The notes below the pieces were generated by a model, which was not told the origin of the DNA, searched no databases, and saw only the letters and a program-made list of their open reading frames with translations. The translations under genes and the position numbers were made by a program. A DNA stretch of 64,000 nucleotides, taken from NCBI GenBank assembly GCA_020882975.1, contig JAHRFD010000022.1, forward strand, positions 1 to 64,000, given 5' to 3'. Each line of letters opens with the position of its first letter. Positions within the stretch are counted from its first letter, which is position 1. Source of the DNA: Microcoleus sp. EPA2. Lineage in GTDB: Bacteria > Cyanobacteriota > Cyanobacteriia > Cyanobacteriales > Microcoleaceae. Below are positions 41,619 to 51,716 of the stretch, piece by piece.

Positions 41619-42002
41619 TATAGAACCCATTTGAGATATTTTTACGCGGCGGCTAGTCTTTTAAGCATCAGTCTGATAAAGCACAGCTTGAGTTTGGCAT
41701 ATGGCGGTAGATCTCTGGGTAGGTCAGACCAATTACAATCATTTTTGAGTTGATAAAATATGCCATTGAGAATTTGCCGTTTTGTCCACACTGGTGGCCT
41801 AGTTTTCTTCTTCTGGGGCAGTAATGGCTCGATGATTTCCCACTCTTTGTCACTCACATCACTCGCATAACCCATTTTCAGCCCTGACCTGCTTAACTTT
41901 ACTGATTCTACCCGATCGACTGCTGTCAAGCCGATCGACTGTTGTCAAGTCGATCGACTGCTGTCAAGTCGATCGCTAAAAAGATCTCAAATGGGTTCTA
42001 TA
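41619..42002 (-). mobile_element. internally deleted IS5-type element with 19-bp perfect TIRs
   Basis: TATAGAACCCATTTGAGAT (41619-41637) is repeated as its exact complement at 41984-42002. The 384-bp element keeps both ends and the start and the presumed end of its transposase gene, so it is a MITE-like deletion derivative. The promoter end carries three 19-bp tandem units (CGATCGACTGCTGTCAAGY, 41913-41969). A second, broken copy lies at 52283-52477 and has two units. IS5 affiliation comes from the transposase N-terminus. Confidence 0.8.
41642..41875 (-). pseudogene. IS5-family transposase deletion remnant, 77 codons
   Basis: MGYASDVSDKEWEIIEPLLP and the following KKTRPPVWTKRQILNGIFYQ are the DUF4096 N-terminus of IS5-group transposases. 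After LPRDLPPYA the frame jumps to KLKLCFIRLMLKRLAAA, which looks like the native C-terminus. The catalytic DDE core is missing, so no transposase activity is expected. The frame also stays open upstream to 41929. Confidence 0.75.
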
Positions 42003-42058
42003 ACCTGCTGTTACTGTTGTATGTCCAAATTGTTCTCAAAACTCAACTAAATCATGTA

Positions 42059-45000
42059 CTAGCATAACGTTTTTATACCCTGCGATAGCGGAATCTCCAA
42101 AACAAACTCAGCTCCCCGCCCCGGTGCCGAAATGCACGTTAGCTTGCCGCCGTGTTTTTGTACAATAATTGAGTGCGAAACAGACAAGCCCAAACCAGTC
42201 CCCGAACCTACAGGCTTAGTTGTAAAGAAGGGGTCGAATACCCGCACGCGGACAGATTCACTCATTCCCAGTCCGTTGTCCGCAATTGAAACGATCGCGC
42301 TAGTGTCCTTTACCTCCGTGCGAATCCGAATCGTTGGCGTTGGACATTGCTGGTTATTCAACAGTACCAGCGCATCGATCGCATTCCCTAGAATATTCAC
42401 AAATACCTGATTGAGTTCTCCAGCAGAACACTCGACTAAAGGCAGGTTCCCGTATTCTTTAACAACTTGAATTTCTCTGCCGGCAATGCCTCCCTCGTCG
42501 CCGCTATTCTCCCCATCCTCCAACTGTACCGCAGGGTGCAGGCGGTGCTGCAAAATCAGCAGCGTACTTTCAATCCCTTCGTGAATGTTAACCCGCTTCA
42601 TCTCGCTCTCAGAAAGACGCGAAAAATTCCGCAAGCCGATCACAATATTGCGGATGCGTTCAGATCCAACATTCATCGACTTCAGAATTTGCGGCAAGTC
42701 TTGTTTGAGGAAATCCAGTTCAATTTCCTCTGTGACTGCTGCCAAATCTGGAGTAACATTGGGGTATGTTTGCTGGTAGGTATCGATCAGTTTCAGCAAA
42801 TTTTGCATATATTGAGTTGTGTAAGTAAGATTACCGTAAATGAAATTAATCGGATTATTAATTTCGTGAGCAATCCCTGCCACTAACTGTCCCAGACTCG
42901 ACATTTTTTCAGTGTGAATCATTTGAGCTTGAGTTTGTTGTAACTCAACCAGAGCAATTTCTAGCTGAATTGCTTGTTCTTTCAACTGCGTTTCTGACTG
43001 CCTCAAAGCTGATTCGATAGAAATTCGCTCGCTAATTTCTTGCTGCAAGAGCGCGTTTTTTTCTGTAACCTCCCGCGTTCTCTCTTGCACTTTCACCTCT
43101 AAAGTCTCGCTGTACTCCTGCAACTTTTCATTAGCTGCGGACAAATTTTTATATAGAAAAGCGTTTTCTAAAGAAATTGCAGCCTGAGTAGAAAGAAGCT
43201 TTAAAACTTCCTGCCGTTCTTCTGTGAAAGCACCTGTTGCCAGATTGTTTTCTAAATAAAGCACAGCAATTAAAGTACCTTGATTAATAATAGGCGTACA
43301 TAAAATAGACTTAGTATTGTTTTTGACAAGGTAAATATCATTTTTGAATAGCTCATCCCTCCCGGCATCATCTAAAACAACATCTCTTTTCGTTCGGACT
43401 ACATAATTTATTAAAGACAATGGCAAATCCTGACAGAAAGCGATTGGAAGCGATTGCTGTACTACGATCCGATCTCGTTCAACCGAGCCAGACGCTTCTA
43501 TTAACAAGTCGCCATTTTTTGCTAAAATTAAAAAACCGCTTTGGGCGCCAGCGTTCTCCATCATAATTTTTAGCAATTTTTCTAGCAATTTACTCAAAAC
43601 AACTTCGCTCGCTAAAACTTGCGAAGCCTTCATTACTGTTGCTAAATCGAGGAAAGAGTTACCTGTTGTACTATTTGTAGCTGTTGTTGTTGTAGAGAGA
43701 ATTCCCTCTATGCTGGTGTTCCCAGCAGCAGATATTAAAGAAAGAAGGTGTGGATATCTTGACTCCAAATCTACAACCTTAGTCTTCGCTCCCCACCGAG
43801 CGTAGCCATAGTATGCTGAGGCCATATAAGTCTGGCCGATCTCCTCTCTTGAGGCCCCTAAATAAAATTCAGCCGCCCGTTCGTAAGCGATCGCTTCCTC
43901 CTGAACGTACCCCTGTTTTTTAGCTCCCGCGATGGCAAGATCGTAATACTTCATCGCTTCCCAATTTTGCCCTTTCACCCGCGCTATTTCTGCCTCTACT
44001 AACTCGTATCTGTGCTGGTTGTTTTCTGGTGCATGGTACGCCCACAGCTTCATTCTTTCTTGATTTGACTTAACATTAACCAAGTATTGCTGCTGTTCGT
44101 TGCAAGAACTGGTATCGCCCTGAGAATCAGAACACTCAGCCAAAAGAGCCAGAGAATAATAAAAATTGTGTTGCGGAACCGTTACAAATCCTATCGCCCC
44201 ATCTAAATATGTTTCTGCTTGCCTAGCACTAGCAATTGAAGACTTATATTTCCTGAAAATATAATAAATAATTGCTTTAGCAAAGTAGGTATGAAAAATC
44301 GATAATTTATTATGATTTTTCTCTAAAACAGGTAGCATCTCTTCTTCATTAAAACTCTCACCAATTAACTTGTATTTATCTGCTGAATGTCCCAGCAAAT
44401 TCAATACCATTTGTCGCCATACTTTGATATAATAAAGTGAAAAATCTTGCTTATTTTTTTTGGTAAAGTCAATAAATTGTGCCTGCCTATCAGCCACATT
44501 TTTCAACTCTTCTCCCAGAAAAAGAGGGTAAGTTGAATAATTGCAAGCACAATAACAGGCGTGTTCTATATCTCCAGTTTCTAATCCGCTTTCTATCCCC
44601 TCCCAAAAAGGCTCTAAAGATTCTCTAGCGTGTTCTTTCCAATGTCTGACAAAGATATTAAATAATGCGAAAACTTTGGCTTTTAGTTTTTTAGTTTTAA
44701 ATTTTTCTAATAGTTTAATTGAAAGTTTCCCAGAGCGATAACCTAAATCTATATCGCCCAATACGCTACACAAAAGCAGTCCGTAATAACCATAAGCAAA
44801 ACTGGCAATTTCTGAGTTGCCATATTCAACACATAGACTTATCATTTTCAAAATTGTGAAAATTAGCAAAGGTGGATTCGCAATATAAGCAGGAGCACAC
44901 AGATTCATCATGATTCGTAGTGCTGCTAATTTATAATTGTCAGTCATTTCTGGAAGTTTTTCTAAATCTTCAATTTGTCTATCTCCCATAATAGTTTTTG

Positions 45001-47659
45001 TTTGGATGAGGGCTGTACCAATATCATTTTGAGTCGGCTGTTGAGGTAGCCTAATTTCCAGAATCTCTAAAACTTTTAGGGATGTATCTATTGCCAATTG
45101 CATTTGATTCTGAGCTATGTAAAATAGCATTTGTAACTCGTAAATTTGAATTTTTTCTAAAATGAGAGTAGCATTAACCAGAACAATCTCAGAGAGCGCT
45201 CGCGCCCGCTCGAAATTAGTCGTTAAGTATGCCACTTCTACTGTTTCTACATATAGAGTCAGGGTTAAGTCATACTGACTCTGCCAGCTATTAGCCGGGA
45301 GGAGTTCCAAACCCATATTCAGATACTTAACAGCCGATTCATAGGCAGTCGCTGCCTTTGCTTTCTGACCAGCAATTAGATTTAAAAAAGCTAGTTCATC
45401 TTTTTCTACTTGCTCAACAACTAAATCAGCACCAAAATTAAGTTGATTGACTAAAGCAAAAATATTTTCTTTTCTGTCTTCAGGAGTGGTATTTTGCAAC
45501 AGGAGTTTGCCAATGCTCAGATGAGTGACTTTTTTCTCGGATTCGGGGATTAAAGAATAAGCGGCTTGCTGGACGCGATCGTGCAAAAACTTATAGTCAA
45601 CTCTAGCATCACGCAGCATAAGTTCGTCCAGTTCCTCCTGCCCGAAAATTAGAGGAATTTTGTAGTTTTCACTCAAGGGTAAAATTAGACCAGCATGAAG
45701 TGCTGACCACAAACCAGAAGCAGTAACTAATTCTGATTCTTCATTAACAATTGCTAAAATGCTTAAATTAAAAGTGCTGCCCATACAAGCAGCCAATTTT
45801 AAGACTTTTTGGGTTGATGCTGGTAGTTTTTGAATGTTTTTTGCGATCAGTTCAACGATATTGTAATCGGCAATGCCAATGCTTTGAATTTCTTCGATGT
45901 CCCACTGCCAATTACCGATGAAAGTGTCGTAGGTTAGCAGATTTTCAGAAGACAGGACTTTCAGCAATTGAGTCAAGAAGAAGGGATTGCCTTGGGTTTT
46001 ATTGAAAAGTAGTTCGGAGAATGATTTTATACGGTTTGTGTCTGGAGATTCATTGAGCGTGTCTGCAATTAGCTGCCTAACATGGTTGAGCTGTAAAGGT
46101 TTAACAGTAATATTATGGATGGCAGCCCCACTTTCTCGAATCTTTTCTAATGTCTGAATCAAGGGATGAGCTGGATTGACTTCGTTATCTCGATAAGCTC
46201 CGATCGTTAACAGGTATTGGCTGTCGCGATCGCTCATCAGCAGTTGGATTAATTTGAGGGATGCCGAATCAGCCCACTGCAAGTCGTCTAGGAAAAGAAC
46301 GAGGGGGTGTTCGGGTTGACAAAAGACTTTGAAGAACTGACCAAAAACGCGATGAAAGCGGTTTTGGGATTCATAGGAACTCAGTTGCGGTACTTCTGGC
46401 TGATGACCGACAATCAGTTCAAGTTCGGGGATAACATTAATAATTAGAGAACCATTTTGACTCAGTGCCGTTAAAATCTTCTCTTTCCAAACAGCTATTT
46501 TTTGAGCATCTTCTGTTAATAGCTGTCGCAAGAGTGACTGGAAAGCTTGAATCAGCGAAGCGTAAGGAATATTGCGCTTAAACTGGTCAAATTTACCAGC
46601 AATAAAATACCCCCGCTTGGCTGCAACAGGTTTGTGAACTTCATTCACTAAGCAAGATTTACCAATTCCCGAATAACCGCTGACCAGCATCATTTCGGCT
46701 GTGCCGAGGCTGGTTCGTTCAAATGCTTCCATTAATACAGCTACCTCTTCTTCCCTGCCGTAGAGCTTCTGCGGAATCAGCAGTTGACCGGATAAATCTT
46801 TAGACCCTACAATGAATGGTAAAATTGTGCCGAATTCCTGTAGCTGAGTTAGACAATTTTCTAGATCGGCTTTTAATCCCTCAGCAGTTTGATACCGCTC
46901 TTCTGCTGTTTTGGCTAATAATTTGAGCGTGATGTCAGAAATGGCTTGGGGAATTTCTGGATTTAACTGAATCGGCGGAACTGGTTGCTTTGCTAAATGG
47001 CAGTGAATCAATTCCATTGGGTCAGTGGCTGCAAAAGGTAGGGAACCTGTCAGCATTTCATAAAAGGTTACACCCAAGGAGTAAAAGTCGGTACGATAGT
47101 CAATCGACCGATTCATCCGGCCCGTTTGCTCTGGGGATATATAGGCTAGCGTGCCTTCTAGACAATTAGGATTGTTAATTCTTTGGTTTTCTCTCTCCAG
47201 GCGAGAAGAAATGCTAAAATCGGTAATTTTAACCACCCCAGTTGCAAGATTTATAATAATATTTCTCGGTTTAATATCTTTATGAATAATCTGTTTTTCG
47301 TGCAGTTGCCCTAAAGTTGCTGCTAACTGAATTGCTATTTTGAGAAAGCTGATTATATCGTTTTTGAGATCGCTAAGAATACAATTCAAAGATTGACCGC
47401 CAAAATCTTCCATGATTAAGGCAAAGCTATTCCGATATCTTTCCAATTCCAAGCAATTAACAACTCCTGAAATGTTCAGGTTCTTGGTAATTTCATATTG
47501 AAACTTTAAATTAGCAACATCAATAGGATGGGGATACTCTGAGTTGAGCAACTTAACAATAACAGGCTGTTGGTTCTGAACATTCAGCCCTCGATACACA
47601 ACTGTTTTAATTCCTTCATTTATTTTTTTTAAATTTGTATATCTCGGAAGGCTTAGCAT
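42059..47659 (-). CDS. Ser/Thr kinase - STAND ATPase - GAF - histidine kinase fusion (HstK type)
   Basis: An 1866-residue sensor. Residues 1-270 are a Hanks-type kinase: VIVKLL, catalytic HKDIKPRN, and DFS in place of DFG, then GTLAYISPEQTGRMNRSIDYRTDFYSLG. From about 290 a predictor-ATPase follows (YGREEEVAVLMEAF, Walker A GYSGIGKSCLVNEV, Walker B LVLFLDDLQWAD), then a long helical TPR-like region. A GAF domain lies at about 1395-1540, a coiled coil follows, and the C-terminus is a histidine kinase with the H-box GQLVAGIAHEINNPINF, the N-box GELNQVFVNILGNAIDAL, DNGLGMS and GTGLGLSVSHSI. No receiver domain or adjacent response regulator. Function unknown; relatives affect stress or differentiation. 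Confidence 0.92.
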   Translation of the reverse strand: MLSLPRYTNLKKINEGIKTVVYRGLNVQNQQPVIVKLLNSEYPHPIDVANLKFQYEITKNLNISGVVNCLELERYRNSFALIMEDFGGQSLNCILSDLKNDIISFLKIAIQLAATLGQLHEKQIIHKDIKPRNIIINLATGVVKITDFSISSRLERENQRINNPNCLEGTLAYISPEQTGRMNRSIDYRTDFYSLGVTFYEMLTGSLPFAATDPMELIHCHLAKQPVPPIQLNPEIPQAISDITLKLLAKTAEERYQTAEGLKADLENCLTQLQEFGTILPFIVGSKDLSGQLLIPQKLYGREEEVAVLMEAFERTSLGTAEMMLVSGYSGIGKSCLVNEVHKPVAAKRGYFIAGKFDQFKRNIPYASLIQAFQSLLRQLLTEDAQKIAVWKEKILTALSQNGSLIINVIPELELIVGHQPEVPQLSSYESQNRFHRVFGQFFKVFCQPEHPLVLFLDDLQWADSASLKLIQLLMSDRDSQYLLTIGAYRDNEVNPAHPLIQTLEKIRESGAAIHNITVKPLQLNHVRQLIADTLNESPDTNRIKSFSELLFNKTQGNPFFLTQLLKVLSSENLLTYDTFIGNWQWDIEEIQSIGIADYNIVELIAKNIQKLPASTQKVLKLAACMGSTFNLSILAIVNEESELVTASGLWSALHAGLILPLSENYKIPLIFGQEELDELMLRDARVDYKFLHDRVQQAAYSLIPESEKKVTHLSIGKLLLQNTTPEDRKENIFALVNQLNFGADLVVEQVEKDELAFLNLIAGQKAKAATAYESAVKYLNMGLELLPANSWQSQYDLTLTLYVETVEVAYLTTNFERARALSEIVLVNATLILEKIQIYELQMLFYIAQNQMQLAIDTSLKVLEILEIRLPQQPTQNDIGTALIQTKTIMGDRQIEDLEKLPEMTDNYKLAALRIMMNLCAPAYIANPPLLIFTILKMISLCVEYGNSEIASFAYGYYGLLLCSVLGDIDLGYRSGKLSIKLLEKFKTKKLKAKVFALFNIFVRHWKEHARESLEPFWEGIESGLETGDIEHACYCACNYSTYPLFLGEELKNVADRQAQFIDFTKKNKQDFSLYYIKVWRQMVLNLLGHSADKYKLIGESFNEEEMLPVLEKNHNKLSIFHTYFAKAIIYYIFRKYKSSIASARQAETYLDGAIGFVTVPQHNFYYSLALLAECSDSQGDTSSCNEQQQYLVNVKSNQERMKLWAYHAPENNQHRYELVEAEIARVKGQNWEAMKYYDLAIAGAKKQGYVQEEAIAYERAAEFYLGASREEIGQTYMASAYYGYARWGAKTKVVDLESRYPHLLSLISAAGNTSIEGILSTTTTATNSTTGNSFLDLATVMKASQVLASEVVLSKLLEKLLKIMMENAGAQSGFLILAKNGDLLIEASGSVERDRIVVQQSLPIAFCQDLPLSLINYVVRTKRDVVLDDAGRDELFKNDIYLVKNNTKSILCTPIINQGTLIAVLYLENNLATGAFTEERQEVLKLLSTQAAISLENAFLYKNLSAANEKLQEYSETLEVKVQERTREVTEKNALLQQEISERISIESALRQSETQLKEQAIQLEIALVELQQTQAQMIHTEKMSSLGQLVAGIAHEINNPINFIYGNLTYTTQYMQNLLKLIDTYQQTYPNVTPDLAAVTEEIELDFLKQDLPQILKSMNVGSERIRNIVIGLRNFSRLSESEMKRVNIHEGIESTLLILQHRLHPAVQLEDGENSGDEGGIAGREIQVVKEYGNLPLVECSAGELNQVFVNILGNAIDALVLLNNQQCPTPTIRIRTEVKDTSAIVSIADNGLGMSESVRVRVFDPFFTTKPVGSGTGLGLSVSHSIIVQKHGGKLTCISAPGRGAEFVLEIPLSQGIKTLC

Positions 47660-47793
47660 AATAGTTGAATTTTTTAGCGAACTTAATTAAGTATTTATGA
47701 GATCGGACATCTCAAAACCCAGACATACAAGAGTTTGATTGTTTCTTGAGATCCAATTTAAATGCTGAGCGAGCTTATACCCTGACACAGTTT

Positions 47794-50127
47794 TCAAAAC
47801 CAGGAATCCCGCTCACCGATAATTTTTTTTGCATACTCAATCTCAAAAATTTGTTTTAAAATAGCACGGGCAGCCTGCATAGCTGACATAACGGTTGCTT
47901 CGACACAGCCGGAATTGTAACCGTTGTCGATCCAGTCTCCCGTCAAGTAGAGGTTAGCGAAACCTGATTCATCGGTTTTGAGTCGGTACTTAGTGCTTCC
48001 GGGGACAGAAAGCACGTAACGCTCTGAAGGGTCGATATTGACTCGCCAATATTGGGAATAGAAACGTTTCTGTCCCTGCTGGTTTTTTAGATCGACAAGC
48101 AAATCCCAATTCAACCCTTGAGGATTTTCTGGAGTAGTGGCTTTAGGCCATAAGTTACCGATTTGGTTTTCGAGGAAGTTGATCGCCTGTTGTTCCACTT
48201 TCTCCTGTTCCCTTTTGGGGAAATCGCGATCGCTGCTGGGAGGAATTCCTGAGTCTGCTATTACGCCTGTAAAATAAGCAAGATTGTAGGGATAATGTTC
48301 AGAAGACCAATTTTCGCGCTGGATCAAATCACTCATATCGGCATAAGTATCGAGGGGTTCTACATAAGAACCGACTACAGGACTGCCCCCCCTCCATCCC
48401 AACTGCTGTAAATTAGATTTAAGCCACAACTGTCCGCCTTGAGTTGGAACTGTTTCGATTTGATTGACCATCAACGCCCATTTTTGATGAGCCGGATTTT
48501 TTTCAGCATTAATCAAATCGCCGCAGATAAAGGGTAAAGCTCCTAGAGAAATGCCGAGAATTACCAAGTCAAAATCTTCTCCAACATTCAGAGTGACTGG
48601 GGTTTCATTATCTTGCCACGGAGTCCAAAAAGACTCCAAATTTACCTGCTGTTGCTGGAGTTCTTCACCTTCTACAATTTGCTCGTAACGGGGTTTGCTC
48701 GGCCAGCAGAGGAGCCTCTTAACTTTAATCAGCGGCTCGTATTCCCGAGTCGGTTCTTTGAGATGCACCTGGCGTCCCAAAGAAATGCTAGCGATCGACT
48801 GCTGCGAATCGTCAAGGTGCAACTGTTTCACGCGGTGGAAAAACTCAAATTTGACGCCTCGACGTTTCAGCACTTTATAAAGCGGGGCGAAAATCGTATC
48901 TCCCATACCAGCTTGCATTTTCCACATGATCGCCCCGTTGTACTGGAAAATTACGGTTGTTAGGATACGAATTGCTGTTCCTGCGGCTAGTCTGGGCTGA
49001 TGAACGTTCCCCCCTGGAAAGGCATAAACAAGGTCATACAAAACGCGGATAAATGCTGAATTGATGCTGGTTTCTTGCGCTCCGTGTTTTTGCAGCCACT
49101 CTCTATAATCATATTCATCTAAAGAATCTAAAGAACCAGAATAAATTACTTCATCTACAAATAATCCCCGAATATTGGCAAATGCTAAATCTAACAAAAC
49201 TAGAATCCGAAATGTATCGTCATCTTGCTCAATTTCAGACTCGATAGAGCTTTTCAACCGCTGCATAAATCGCTCTAAAAGTTTAAGAATGATCCTGTGG
49301 TGTTCTGGGCGATGAGTGCGGGTATCGTCCGGCATGGATTTTGCTAACTTGTAGGCCAGATCGAGAAATGTTCCTTCAGATGCTAAATCAATAGTTTCTA
49401 AGGTAGTTCCTATCTGTTTCATAGTATTTTCCAACCACAGGCACCAACGGGCAGGTTCCTTGAGAAGTAACTGCACCAGTTGGTCGGGAAGCTGAAGCGG
49501 TCCAAATTCTGAGGTGAGTTTAAGAGTTTCCCCGCCAATATCTATCTGTTTAGCAAGAAGTTCTAACCAGTTCGGGATTTGCTGATTCCTGGATAATTTA
49601 TTAACTGAACACTGAGATTTTAAAGAGTTTGAACCTTCAAATCCATCGTACATCAATTTGATCAGGGTGCAGATATGCTCCCACATCGAGAAATAGCCCC
49701 CTCCTTCCCAAGGAAGCAATTTATTTTGGGGAAAGTTGAAAGGCCACTGAACCCAGCGACCGTTGATATATTCTTCGAGAACTATCAGGCTGTGCGGCTT
49801 GAAGGCATCTTCTATACTCAAAAACGGGCCGTCTTCTCCTAATTCGTCGTAGCACTGTTTCATCAATCGAAAAGCATTCTCGTAGAATCCAAAAAAAATG
49901 TGCAATCCATGTTCTTCAATGCGGTAGGTTGGTTCGTGGTAAGGCGGGTTCGGCTCCACGTTGCGTCCTGATGCGCCCTTACCTCCCAGACGCCAGCCCT
50001 GTTGGTACACGGTAATCTCGTAGAGGGCATTCCATCCCGGTTGGCTGGTGAGTTCAAAAGCAGTGGTTAGGGAGGCTACTCCCCCTCCCAAGATGGCAAT
50101 TTTTTTGATTTTTGGTGCTGAGGTCAT
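47794..50127 (-). CDS. FAD/NAD(P)-binding amine-oxidase-like oxidoreductase
   Basis: A 777-residue flavoprotein. The N-terminal KIAILGGGVASLTTAFELTS is the dinucleotide-binding fold, followed by ITVYQQGWRLGGKGASGRN and the family motif EEHGLHIFFGFYENAFRLMK. The C-terminus has NLYLTGDWIDNGYNSGCVEATVMSAMQAARA, the FAD-contact end shared with carotenoid desaturases and protoporphyrinogen oxidase. Length exceeds typical desaturases because of a central helical insertion. It is followed (transcriptionally preceded) by an acetoacetate-decarboxylase-like gene 118 bp away on the same strand; the pair is probably one operon of secondary metabolism. Confidence 0.8.
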   Translation of the reverse strand: MTSAPKIKKIAILGGGVASLTTAFELTSQPGWNALYEITVYQQGWRLGGKGASGRNVEPNPPYHEPTYRIEEHGLHIFFGFYENAFRLMKQCYDELGEDGPFLSIEDAFKPHSLIVLEEYINGRWVQWPFNFPQNKLLPWEGGGYFSMWEHICTLIKLMYDGFEGSNSLKSQCSVNKLSRNQQIPNWLELLAKQIDIGGETLKLTSEFGPLQLPDQLVQLLLKEPARWCLWLENTMKQIGTTLETIDLASEGTFLDLAYKLAKSMPDDTRTHRPEHHRIILKLLERFMQRLKSSIESEIEQDDDTFRILVLLDLAFANIRGLFVDEVIYSGSLDSLDEYDYREWLQKHGAQETSINSAFIRVLYDLVYAFPGGNVHQPRLAAGTAIRILTTVIFQYNGAIMWKMQAGMGDTIFAPLYKVLKRRGVKFEFFHRVKQLHLDDSQQSIASISLGRQVHLKEPTREYEPLIKVKRLLCWPSKPRYEQIVEGEELQQQQVNLESFWTPWQDNETPVTLNVGEDFDLVILGISLGALPFICGDLINAEKNPAHQKWALMVNQIETVPTQGGQLWLKSNLQQLGWRGGSPVVGSYVEPLDTYADMSDLIQRENWSSEHYPYNLAYFTGVIADSGIPPSSDRDFPKREQEKVEQQAINFLENQIGNLWPKATTPENPQGLNWDLLVDLKNQQGQKRFYSQYWRVNIDPSERYVLSVPGSTKYRLKTDESGFANLYLTGDWIDNGYNSGCVEATVMSAMQAARAILKQIFEIEYAKKIIGERDSWF

Positions 50128-50245
50128 GTGTTTATTAATAGATTATCTACTTTCAAAAGTATATTTTTAACTGCGTTTCATCCCTAGCTTTTAAGCAGGA
50201 TTTTTCATGGCTTCGCGCTATAATTTGACTGAGATGAAAGCTAAT

Positions 50246-51493
50246 TTAAGAAGGCGCTTTCCAAACTGTAGTACCATTTTCTACCGTGAAGTTGAAGTTG
50301 ATCCAGAAAGACAGCTTGACGGGCAGTCGAACTGATTCTCCTGGTTTGGTACCACGTGGGCGTAACCCCAAATCGTTAACTATGGGGTGGCTGGCATAAT
50401 CGTACAGTGTGACCTCAAACTGATCGCCTAAAGAACCGAAGCCCAGGATGCGTCCGCTGTGATATTTGTACATTTTCATCAAGTTTTCGACGATCGCTTG
50501 ATAGCAAGCTCGGCTACCATCTTCTGCATCGCGGAATTGTTTGAGAAATACGACTGGAACTGCTGTATGAGTTAGGTAGTCAAAAATATTGAGTGGCAAA
50601 CTAAAACCAGGAATCTCGATCCTACCATTGTTGTCAAAAAGTAGCTCTAAAATTTCATTGACTAATTCTTGTGGGGTATCCCAAGTCTTGTTGGGTTTAA
50701 AAGATGCCTCCTTACCAACTCTGCAAACTTCTATCAACCTTTCATCTTGGGCTTGAATGTCCGGTCTAAAATGTTTCCATAAAAGCGTCTCTAAAGTGAA
50801 TAAATCAGGTGGCTGCGGGGGTTTGGGAATTTGAAAAGAACCCAGTTGTTTTGAAATACCGTAAACCTCGCGCCCTGAAATTAAAACGGGTGAGTTATTG
50901 ACAAAAACGTAAGGCATGAACCAAGCTAGCCGCTCCACTACAAATGCAGGTCCCACTTGTTTTCCGACCATCGTCAATATCCAAAAAACTACCTCTTCTT
51001 CAAGAACATATCCCTTTTCGCTGTCTGGTTTGTTTGTGGAACTGAGCGAATCCATCGTTCCGAAAGTAAGGACAACATAGTGCATGGCAGGGCGGTACTC
51101 AACTTCTCCTTTGGCTGGCTGATTGAGATATGTGTCGCATACTGCTTGTAGCTTATGCAGAGAACCTTCTAAGATAAATCCATAGAGGTTTGTACCTTTG
51201 ATGTCGTAGGGTTGAAGAAAACACTGCTCGCCAGCTCGTTCAATGTATTGTGGAGGTTTGAAATGGTGACTACCGCCCGATAAAAATGTCTCGCCAAATT
51301 TATGTGCTTCTTGTTCTATGTTTTCGCCTCTGGCTGCAAGGTCTTGCAGGAGTTGCTCAGGCGATCGCGGCGGTTGTGCGAGGATGTCTGCTAATTTTTG
51401 CGGGTTATTGAGCAGTTGGGCGATCGCGCTGCTTGCTCCTAGTGCTGTACGAAAACCTGTTTGCAGAAGTTGAGCGGCGCTGTTAACATTCAT
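50246..51493 (-). CDS. acetoacetate-decarboxylase-like protein
   Basis: A 415-residue protein. The C-terminal two thirds resemble the ADC superfamily: MHYVVLTFGTMDSL, FVVERLAWFMPYVFVNNSPVLISGREVYGISKQLGSFQIP (the GRExYGxxK motif containing the candidate Schiff-base lysine), and a strand-rich end. The first ~90 residues are helical and specific. True ADC is ~245 residues, so this is a larger and different family. Its gene precedes the amine-oxidase-like gene; they probably act on the same lipid-like or polyketide substrate (inference). Confidence 0.7.
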   Translation of the reverse strand: MNVNSAAQLLQTGFRTALGASSAIAQLLNNPQKLADILAQPPRSPEQLLQDLAARGENIEQEAHKFGETFLSGGSHHFKPPQYIERAGEQCFLQPYDIKGTNLYGFILEGSLHKLQAVCDTYLNQPAKGEVEYRPAMHYVVLTFGTMDSLSSTNKPDSEKGYVLEEEVVFWILTMVGKQVGPAFVVERLAWFMPYVFVNNSPVLISGREVYGISKQLGSFQIPKPPQPPDLFTLETLLWKHFRPDIQAQDERLIEVCRVGKEASFKPNKTWDTPQELVNEILELLFDNNGRIEIPGFSLPLNIFDYLTHTAVPVVFLKQFRDAEDGSRACYQAIVENLMKMYKYHSGRILGFGSLGDQFEVTLYDYASHPIVNDLGLRPRGTKPGESVRLPVKLSFWINFNFTVENGTTVWKAPS

Positions 51494-51716
51494 TGCTTCA
51501 TAACCTCATAGTAAGTTAGCTTGCAAACTTCTTAATATTTCAGTCATATCACAAATACCGATCGGATCGAGCTTTCTTAACGCCTATTTTCTCAATCACA
51601 AACTCTTTCTCTCGATCGAGAAAGCACTCCAAAGCTCGCGACCCACCTATACTTCATGCGACCGTTGGGGTGCAACTTGTGGTGTATATCTGACCCCACA
51701 ACGGAATCGGTCAAAC

